From contig NZ_CAADFC020000015.1 of the NCBI RefSeq assembly GCF_900696085.1, positions 1-33,460 on the forward strand: a stretch of 33,460 nt of DNA, in the 5' to 3' direction. Positions 24,681-31,162 of this stretch are shown here, piece after piece; position 1 is the first letter of the stretch; every line of letters begins with the position of its first letter. The DNA is from Bradyrhizobium ivorense. Its GTDB lineage: Bacteria > Pseudomonadota > Alphaproteobacteria > Rhizobiales > Xanthobacteraceae. The notes under the pieces are model-generated. The model ran no database searches. It was given only the letters and a program-made list of their open reading frames with translations, and was not told the origin of the DNA. The position numbers and the translations under genes were made by a program.

Positions 24681-26036
24681 ATGCGCAACATCCTCCGCTC
24701 CCGTCGAGGTTCAGTCGCATTCGCAACCGTCATTGCCCTGGTGCCCGTGATCGGATTTGTGGCACTCGGCGGCGAGGCTGGATCGTGGTACGTCACCAAG
24801 CAGCGCGCCCAGAGTGCAGCCGATGCGGCCGCCTATTCGGGCGCCTTGCGGCTGGCTTGCGACACCGCTCCGCAGCCCGGCGTATCGTGCAACAACACAC
24901 AAGCCTATGATTACCGCGGCAAGCAGGCTGCAGCCCAGAACGCGTTCTGCAATTCCGGCGACACGTCCTATTCCGGATCCAAATGTTCGACGAGCCTTGG
25001 GAGCGGAGTTTCGCAGACCGTGCAGGTCGCTTCGCTGACCTCGTGGAACGGGGCCGCGGGGACCTACGTCCAGGCCACCATTAGCCAGCAGCAGCCGGCA
25101 TACATCGCCAAGGCGCTCGGCTTGTCGACGATCACCGTGGCCGCGACGGCAGTCGCCAAGATTGATAGTATGGCGAAGCCTCCATGTGTGCTGGCCTTGA
25201 AGGACTCTGTTACCTTTCAGGGTAGTCCTACCGTATCGTCGACGACGTGCGGTATCTCGTCGGACAGTTCCGCGTCAAACGCGATCGGCTTCGTCGGCAA
25301 TAACGGCATTCAGGTGAGTGCGCCGAGCTACACGGTCGGCGGTTGTTCCCAGACGGGCGGCAGCCAATGCACGGGCGTGCAAACGTATCAGCAGCCAATC
25401 CCCGATCCGCTCAGTGCAGTCGGCACGGCGTTGGCCAAGTTGAAGACATCGGATTTCCCCGGCGGGACAGCGGGGCAGTGCGCCTCATTGCAGTCGTATG
25501 AATCCGGTTCCTGCTGCAATGCGCCGACCGGCAACCTGAACCTAAGCGGCACATTAAACGGCACGTACTACTTCTGCAGCGGAACCATCAAGATAAGCAG
25601 CTCTTCGACGACTGTTACATCCGGAACGCTTGGCGCCACCTTGATACTGATCGGGAGCGCAACGCTGTCGGTCAATGGCGGCCCGTTGATCCAGCTCACG
25701 GCAGTGAAGAATCCTGCGGGGCCGCCGGCGCTTTCGTCAGTTCTGAGCAAGATGGTAGACTTGGTCATCTATGATGGTGAGGCGTACACGAAGGGAGGCG
25801 TTACTCTCACCGGTAACTCAAGCAGCTATTTCAATGGCACGGTCTATATACCGAACACTCCCGTCACTTACGGAGGCAACAGCCTGTCGACTGCCCCCAG
25901 TCCGGGTTGCTACCAGGTCATCGCATACGGTGTGACGTTTCAGGGCGACACGAAACTGGACAACAGCAAATGCAAGTCAGACGGGGCAGCCACGCCTACA
26001 GTTCAAACCGTGCGTTTGATGCAGCAATGGCAATGA
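24681..26036 (+). CDS. tadG: TadG-like pilus assembly protein
   Basis: A 451-aa protein with the TadG N-terminal segment: RRG, then SVAFATVIALVPVIGFVALGGEAGSWYVTKQRAQSAADAAAYSGAL. The +5 position is Ala, not Glu, so processing like a pilin is doubtful. The exported part is Ser/Thr/Gly-rich, with many paired cysteines and a beta-repeat look. No von Willebrand A domain, found in some longer TadG proteins, is visible. It overlaps the following tadE-like gene by four bases. Confidence 0.85.
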   Translation: MRNILRSRRGSVAFATVIALVPVIGFVALGGEAGSWYVTKQRAQSAADAAAYSGALRLACDTAPQPGVSCNNTQAYDYRGKQAAAQNAFCNSGDTSYSGSKCSTSLGSGVSQTVQVASLTSWNGAAGTYVQATISQQQPAYIAKALGLSTITVAATAVAKIDSMAKPPCVLALKDSVTFQGSPTVSSTTCGISSDSSASNAIGFVGNNGIQVSAPSYTVGGCSQTGGSQCTGVQTYQQPIPDPLSAVGTALAKLKTSDFPGGTAGQCASLQSYESGSCCNAPTGNLNLSGTLNGTYYFCSGTIKISSSSTTVTSGTLGATLILIGSATLSVNGGPLIQLTAVKNPAGPPALSSVLSKMVDLVIYDGEAYTKGGVTLTGNSSSYFNGTVYIPNTPVTYGGNSLSTAPSPGCYQVIAYGVTFQGDTKLDNSKCKSDGAATPTVQTVRLMQQWQ

Positions 26037-26455
26037 AAATACCCGACCAGCGCGGCGCCGCGGCGTTTGAGTTTTGCATCGTCGCCATGGCGATTTTTGC
26101 GTTGATCTTTGCCATCTTCGATCTCGGACGCTACGCCATCGCGATGCAGTCGTTGCGGGCGCTCGCAGGCGCTGGTGCGCGGGCAGCCATGCTCGACACT
26201 TGCTACAGCGACGCAGCACTCAAGACAGCAACCAGCGTCACCTGTAGCGGTGACTACCTGCCCGACGCGACGAAGCGAGCGCTTGCCCCATTCCTCTATG
26301 CCAACAGTCTCACGCCCACAGTGACGACGGTGACGGGAACGTCTCAAGTTACAGTAACCGCGTCGCTGCAAGGGTTCACCATGATGTTTCCGACGATATG
26401 GGGCTCATCGTTCAACAACCCGAGCGCCTCCACCAAGATTCCACTGCCGAACTGA
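26033..26455 (+). CDS. tadE: Second TadE-like pseudopilin
   Basis: A 140-aa protein with a short leader ending DQRG (Gly8), then AAAFEF with Glu at +5, a hydrophobic helix (about 12-32) and a small exported domain with two cysteines. The ATG at 26033 overlaps the tadG stop (ATGA); an ATG two codons earlier is equally possible. A longer frame reaching 25907 runs inside tadG and is not supported. Two TadE-type pseudopilins flanking TadG is a common arrangement in Tad loci. Confidence 0.87.
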   Translation: MKIPDQRGAAAFEFCIVAMAIFALIFAIFDLGRYAIAMQSLRALAGAGARAAMLDTCYSDAALKTATSVTCSGDYLPDATKRALAPFLYANSLTPTVTTVTGTSQVTVTASLQGFTMMFPTIWGSSFNNPSASTKIPLPN

Positions 26456-26928
26456 GAGAGCTTGCGTCCGCCGGGTTTCCCCGGGAGCACGTGAAGCGAG
26501 AATCACGGAAGCCCCGGACCGAGCCAGTCACCTCAACAGACCGATCTGATTTGTCCGCTTCTAGGCTGGCAACGTCAGCAATCGCGCCGTGCGGCAGGCC
26601 GGCGGGCAGCCGGAGTGGTGCGCGCTGGCAACATCGGGGAGTTTTCTCTTGCGTTGCCGCAACCCGGCGACGGTCTTTCCTTGCAAACCACGCATGGCAG
26701 GGGATTATCCATAGGTCGCGTTTTGCGGCTGGCGGGTGCCCGGGACGGGCCCGGGCGGAAGGGGTCACTCCCTGCCCAGCGCGCCAGGAACGGGAATTTG
26801 TAGGTAACTATTTGTAATCGGACGCATTGTAAGCTCCACGGCGTAGTGTGCATGGGAGAGTGATCCGGACGCCGGGGGAGCCGTAAAATTACGGATGGCC
26901 GCGATATTCGCGGTGGAGGGGATTCGAA
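26456..26928. other. Non-coding region before cpaC with two small hairpins
   Basis: No gene is supported over these 473 bp. The last 50 bp hold two adjacent perfect inverted repeats, CCGTAA-AA-TTACGG (26881-26894) and CCGCGA-TAT-TCGCGG (26899-26913), directly before the ribosome site GGAGGGG (26915-26921). The gap splits the pilus genes into two transcription units, so a promoter for cpaC is expected here; I found no clear sigma-54 or CtrA match. Confidence 0.55.
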
Positions 26929-28617
26929 ATGGGTAGCGGTCGCGTATGGGGTAGCGCGGAACGTGGTCTCTTCGCCTTGAGCCTGGTGGCTCTTGGCAGT
27001 GCGCTCGCCTTTTTCCCGTCCGCTGATCGCGCGCGGGCGGCAGAGCGGCGGGGCTCTTCCAGCGGCGTCTTTGTCAGCGAGATGAACGACGTCCAGCGCG
27101 TCAGGGTGACGGTCAACAAGTCACGCACCTTCCGGGTCGACACGCCATTTTCGTCAATCGTCGCGGGCTCGCCCGACATCATCGACGTGAAGTCGCTGAC
27201 CGACCACCTGATCTACGTCCAAGGCAAGAAGACCGGCACCACCAACGTCATCCTGTTCGACAGCTCGATGAAGCAGATCGGCATTCTCGACGTCGAGGTG
27301 ACCATCGACGTCACCAACGTGCAGCAGAACATCCAGGCCGGCACCGGCACGCGCGGCATTCGCGTTTCTTCATCTGAAGGCCAGGTGGTGCTGAGCGGCG
27401 TGGCCGCCGATGCGGTCGCCGCGGAGCGGGCGCTGACGATTGCCAAGGGCATCGTTCCGCAGGGCGGCATCGTCGTCAACGCCATGTCCGTTGCCGCGCC
27501 GCAGCAGGTGATGCTCGAGGTGCGCTTCCTCGAGGTCAACCGGCAGGCCGGCCGCGACCTCGGTGTGAACCTCTATGCGGCGAACGCGAACGGGACCAAT
27601 GTCGGGAATACGGGGACTGGCGGCGTCAGGACAGCAGGGCGTGTGCCCATTGGTGGCAACTCGATAAACAGTAATAGCAGTGTGACCGTCAACGGAACTA
27701 CCACGACAACTAGCACAACCAGCAGCGATAATGTGGGTGCCTATCCGACTGGTAGCCTCCCGATACTCGGTACATTGGGAACGCTCGCCGGCGCCGCCGG
27801 CGGCATATCTCCAGCCCCGTTTGGAAGTCTGCTGACCAGCATCATCAGGACCAGTAACGGCGGCTCGGTCGATCTGCTGATTACGGCCCTGGAAACCAAG
27901 GGATTGGCTCGCCGGCTGGCGGAGCCGAACCTGACCACGCTGTCCGGAGATGCCGCGCGCTTCCTGGCCGGCGGCGAGTTTCCGGTGCCGATTCCGAGCA
28001 ACACAACGAGCGGTTTTCCCACCGTCACGATCGAATACAAGAAGTTCGGCGTCGAACTGGCCTTCGTGCCCACCGTGCTGTCGCGCGGCGTGATCAACCT
28101 GCGGGTCGAGCCGTCGGTCAGCGAGCTTGATTTCAACAATGCGATCACGATCCAGGGCACCAGCGTCCCGGCGCTGACCCGCCGCGACGCGCGCACCACG
28201 GTGGAATTGCGCGACGGCCAGAGCTTTGCGATTGCCGGCCTGCTGCAGACCCGCAACCGCCAGGACGTCTCGCAACTGCCTTGGATCGGCTCGGTGCCTG
28301 TGATCGGCAGCCTGTTCAGCAGCAAGTCCTATCAGCAGGAAGAAACCGACCTCGTGATCATCGTGACGCCGCGGCTGGTGGCGCCGGCGGTGCCCGGCCA
28401 GCAGTTGGCGTCGCCACTCGACTCGCGCCTGCCGGCCAATGACGTCGACTTCTTCCTCAATGGCCAGATGGAAGTCCGCAAGCGCTACGACGACTACGTC
28501 AATTCCGGCGGCGAGGTGAAAGGACCCTACGGCCACATCATCGCGCCCAACGCGATCGTGCCCGTTCCGCCGCCGGCCGTTGGTGCAAACCAGCCGGTCG
28601 TGAAGACCCTGAACTAG
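26929..28617 (+). CDS. cpaC: Tad pilus outer membrane secretin CpaC/RcpA
   Basis: A 562-aa secretin that forms the outer membrane pore for the Flp pilus. After a signal peptide (cleavage near residue 38, ARA-AER) come an N-terminal secretin domain (about 56-125), a BON domain (about 140-190) and the secretin core (about 195-485), with VPVIGSLF (456-463) and the terminal ETDLVIIVTPRLV. A low-complexity insert rich in Asn, Thr, Gly and Ser (about 218-272) interrupts the core. The strong ribosome site GGAGGGG supports the start. In Caulobacter this gene lies between cpaB and cpaE; here it stands after the tadE genes. Confidence 0.94.
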   Translation: MGSGRVWGSAERGLFALSLVALGSALAFFPSADRARAAERRGSSSGVFVSEMNDVQRVRVTVNKSRTFRVDTPFSSIVAGSPDIIDVKSLTDHLIYVQGKKTGTTNVILFDSSMKQIGILDVEVTIDVTNVQQNIQAGTGTRGIRVSSSEGQVVLSGVAADAVAAERALTIAKGIVPQGGIVVNAMSVAAPQQVMLEVRFLEVNRQAGRDLGVNLYAANANGTNVGNTGTGGVRTAGRVPIGGNSINSNSSVTVNGTTTTTSTTSSDNVGAYPTGSLPILGTLGTLAGAAGGISPAPFGSLLTSIIRTSNGGSVDLLITALETKGLARRLAEPNLTTLSGDAARFLAGGEFPVPIPSNTTSGFPTVTIEYKKFGVELAFVPTVLSRGVINLRVEPSVSELDFNNAITIQGTSVPALTRRDARTTVELRDGQSFAIAGLLQTRNRQDVSQLPWIGSVPVIGSLFSSKSYQQEETDLVIIVTPRLVAPAVPGQQLASPLDSRLPANDVDFFLNGQMEVRKRYDDYVNSGGEVKGPYGHIIAPNAIVPVPPPAVGANQPVVKTLN

Positions 28618-28629
28618 AGGAGGCGAGGG

Positions 28630-29028
28630 ATGACCATCAGGTACCTGGCACTGCTCGCACCCGTCCTGCTCGGCGGCTGCTACGGGGTTGCCGGTCATGA
28701 CGAGATGGACCGCTATTTCCAGCGCTCCGACACCATCACGATGAGCGCCGGCAACGCCAAGGAAGTCAATGCTGCGACCCACACGATCCATCCATGGCCA
28801 CGGAATGTCAGTGACCGCCGGATCGCGTACGACGCGCGGCGCACCGGCGGCGCCGTGACGCGCTACGGCTATCAGCAGCGCCCGCTGGATCAGCTTCCCG
28901 ACATGGGCAATCCGACCGAAGCGATGGGCCAGCCGCCGCCCGTCACCACAATTCAGAATGTCAACGCGACCGGATTGGGCGCGGGGACCGGAGGATCGGT
29001 GGCCGTCGGGGTCGGAGGCGGCAGATAA
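28630..29028 (+). CDS. Small lipoprotein next to the secretin
   Basis: A 132-aa lipoprotein: signal peptide MTIRYLALLAPVLLGGC with the lipobox cysteine at residue 17. A conserved-looking core (RYFQRSDTITMSAGNAKEVN, then HPWPRN) is followed by a Gly/Pro-rich tail. It starts 12 bp after cpaC and is surely cotranscribed. By position it may assist the secretin, in the role of CpaD or RcpB, but the sequence is shorter than CpaD and I cannot assign it to that family. Confidence 0.78.
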   Translation: MTIRYLALLAPVLLGGCYGVAGHDEMDRYFQRSDTITMSAGNAKEVNAATHTIHPWPRNVSDRRIAYDARRTGGAVTRYGYQQRPLDQLPDMGNPTEAMGQPPPVTTIQNVNATGLGAGTGGSVAVGVGGGR

Positions 29029-29187
29029 GGAGCCGAAGACCTCAGCCCCTCGAGCGCTGCCGCCCGCGTTGGATCGGGCCTGATCGAGCAAGGGGCGGAG
29101 GCTTTGGAGAAGGCTTGGGAATTGAGACGTGAGGGTCTGGCGCTGAGCTGTTCGGCAGGCCGCCTGTTACTCGTAGGTTGTTTCGAG

Positions 29188-29778
29188 ATGGTTTTTGGGA
29201 TGATGCAGGTGGTTCGCCGGGGCCGGAGCGTGGGACGCGGATTGCGTCGTCTCATTCTACCGCTCGCCTGTTGCTGGCTGGCCGCAGGCCTTGCCGCCTG
29301 CGATTACACGACGCGGGAGGCCGCCATCGTCGCGCCCGTAGACCCGCCGGGCGGCGACCCCGTGCAGGAGCCGACCGACGTCAAATACTATCCCTCCGAC
29401 GAGCCGGTGCGGGTCGCCCTGGAGCATTTCAACCGCGGCAATTACGGAATGGCGCAGCGCTATTTCAAGGACGCGGTCGAGAAGTCACCGAAGGACGTCA
29501 CCGCCTGGGTCGGGCTTGCGGCGAGCTATGACCGGATCCGCCGCTTCGACCTCGCCGATCAGGCCTATGCGCAGGCGATCCGCCTCGGCGGCAAGACCGT
29601 CCAGGTGCTGAACGATCAGGGCTATTCCTACATGCTGCGCGGCAATCTCAGCGCAGCGCGGCGCAAGTTCGAGGAGGCCTATTCGCTCGACCCGGGCAAT
29701 CCGGTGATCGCCAACAATCTCGAACTGCTCAACGGCAGCCGGAAGTTCATCGAGCGGCCGCCGAACAACCAGCCGTAG
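29188..29778 (+). CDS. tadD: TadD-like TPR lipoprotein
   Basis: This TPR lipoprotein probably helps secretin assembly, as TadD proteins do. With the start at 29188 it has 196 aa and a lipobox, LAAC, with Cys38. TPR motifs cover about residues 70-165 (for example AQRYFKDAVEKSPKDVTAWVG and LSAARRKFEEAYSLDPGNP). The start is uncertain: the frame is open back to a TTG at 29104, and ATGs at 29200 and 29203 would also leave a full signal sequence. The gene follows the small lipoprotein after a 160-bp gap. Confidence 0.83.
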   Translation: MVFGMMQVVRRGRSVGRGLRRLILPLACCWLAAGLAACDYTTREAAIVAPVDPPGGDPVQEPTDVKYYPSDEPVRVALEHFNRGNYGMAQRYFKDAVEKSPKDVTAWVGLAASYDRIRRFDLADQAYAQAIRLGGKTVQVLNDQGYSYMLRGNLSAARRKFEEAYSLDPGNPVIANNLELLNGSRKFIERPPNNQP

Positions 29779-29899
29779 CCCGATCATTTCGGCCGATAAC
29801 GTGCCGTCAACGCTATCCGGCCGGGGGCGGCCCGCGCCGGAAGCCGTTAAGACTAGTTAAAAGGTTTCGGGCCTAAGACAAGCCAGTCATTTTCTGACC

Positions 29900-30448
29900 A
29901 TGGCTTGTTTCATGAATCGCCTTTTCAAGCTGCAATTCCTGGGACCCTGCGTGCTGTTCGCGGCGACGCTTGGCGCCGAGCTGGCGGCGCTGGCCCTGCA
30001 ATATGCGCCGAGTTCCGAACTGCTCTGGTTCGTCAATCTCCGGATCTTCGGCATCTTCCAGCGCAGCCACGCATTGCTCGGCTCGCTCGTCGGGATCGAC
30101 GGCTTGCAGTTTTTCGGCGTCGCGCTGCCGCTGTTCCTGCTGGCCTGCCTCGGGCTTGTCGTCAGGGCAAGGCCTGCGTTCACCATCGCAACTCACCTCA
30201 GCGCAGGCTATGCGGGCTTTCTGGTCTACGCCTGGCAGTACGGCGTGCCCACCTCGGCGCATGCGTCGCTTGGACCGGTCGCGGTGCCGACCGGCGCCGG
30301 GTTGTACGTGATGGCGACCATTCTTGGGGCTTGCCTGCTGTCCTTTGCGATCACGCATCTGCTTTATTTCCAGGCAGTGGGACAGGAAATCTGCGCGTTG
30401 GCCAGGTGGCTGCGACCCCGCTGGACGATTGCGTCGACCGCTGCCTGA
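29900..30448 (+). CDS. Small polytopic membrane protein of unknown function
   Basis: A 182-aa protein with about four hydrophobic segments (near residues 10-34, 68-90, 97-115 and 132-158). I do not recognise the family. The ATG at 29900 has no good ribosome site; the ATG at 29912 is an alternative. It follows the tadD-like gene by 121 bp on the same strand, and codon use resembles its neighbours. A pilus role is possible only by position. Confidence 0.6.
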   Translation: MACFMNRLFKLQFLGPCVLFAATLGAELAALALQYAPSSELLWFVNLRIFGIFQRSHALLGSLVGIDGLQFFGVALPLFLLACLGLVVRARPAFTIATHLSAGYAGFLVYAWQYGVPTSAHASLGPVAVPTGAGLYVMATILGACLLSFAITHLLYFQAVGQEICALARWLRPRWTIASTAA

Positions 30449-31162
30449 TCAGCGTCGGCGTCAACGCGCGCCGCGCTTCCAGATGACGTGGATTCACAAT
30501 TTGATTTGGCTCCAGCCATGAAGCCTGCGGGCTTCTGCATCATCGCGCGCAAGCCAAATGCGTACTCTACGTTAGATAGATGTCATCATAGAGTTCACGC
30601 AAAGGTAGAGACCGATCGGGCCGCCCGCATCCGGCAGGCCGCCGGCCCATCGTTAAAAAGTGGTTTACAATTAGAAATGCAGGTGTTTAGCTATTGACTT
30701 AATGCAGTGAATTGTTGCGTGCCCACGTCGACGGGGCTGTGGTTGAGGTCAAAGGTTGCGTAATGCGACGTAAGGACGAGCAATCGTCATAGTCGGCTGG
30801 AACGTGCCTGATCGGCGCCTCCGGCTATTTTTATTTCGAGTGCAAGTAATTTTGGGTGGATGCGGTCGCTGTCGTTGGAAGCACGTTGGGTGCGTCCACG
30901 ACGTCAAGTGCGATCCGCAGGTGATTATTGCGGTGCACCCGGGAGGGTAGCCTGATGATTGATTTGGAATGACGTTGGCAATGCCTGGCCCGTTCGGGCC
31001 GACGAACTTCTGAGAAACCGCGTCTGTCGAGTTGGCCGCCGTCCGTGGAGCACCCGCTTCCGCGGAGCGCGCGATTGCGCGTCAACATCGAGCCGGTCGG
31101 AATTTTCTGGAAATGGAGCGTGCCCGTACTGCCGTGAAAAAATGTGAGCAGGGAGATTTGCT
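30449..31162. other. Long non-coding stretch before the SdrD-B-type gene
   Basis: No gene is supported in these 714 bp, which are lower in GC than their surroundings between about 30640 and 30860. A TTAA-N7-TTTAC motif at 30653-30668 is one base from the CtrA consensus. No sigma-54 element is seen. AGGGAG at 31150-31155 is the ribosome site of the next gene. Confidence 0.5.

Noticed and set aside
27370..29091. Minus-strand open frame of 573 codons
   Set aside because: It is antisense to cpaC and the lipoprotein gene, both well supported; its Arg/His-rich composition is that of a shadow frame.
29847..29860. TTAA-N6-TTAA before the small membrane protein gene as a CtrA box
   Set aside because: The spacing is six, not seven, and the trailing C is missing. 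A similar N6 pair at 4175-4188 before the LapG-like gene was rejected for the same reason.
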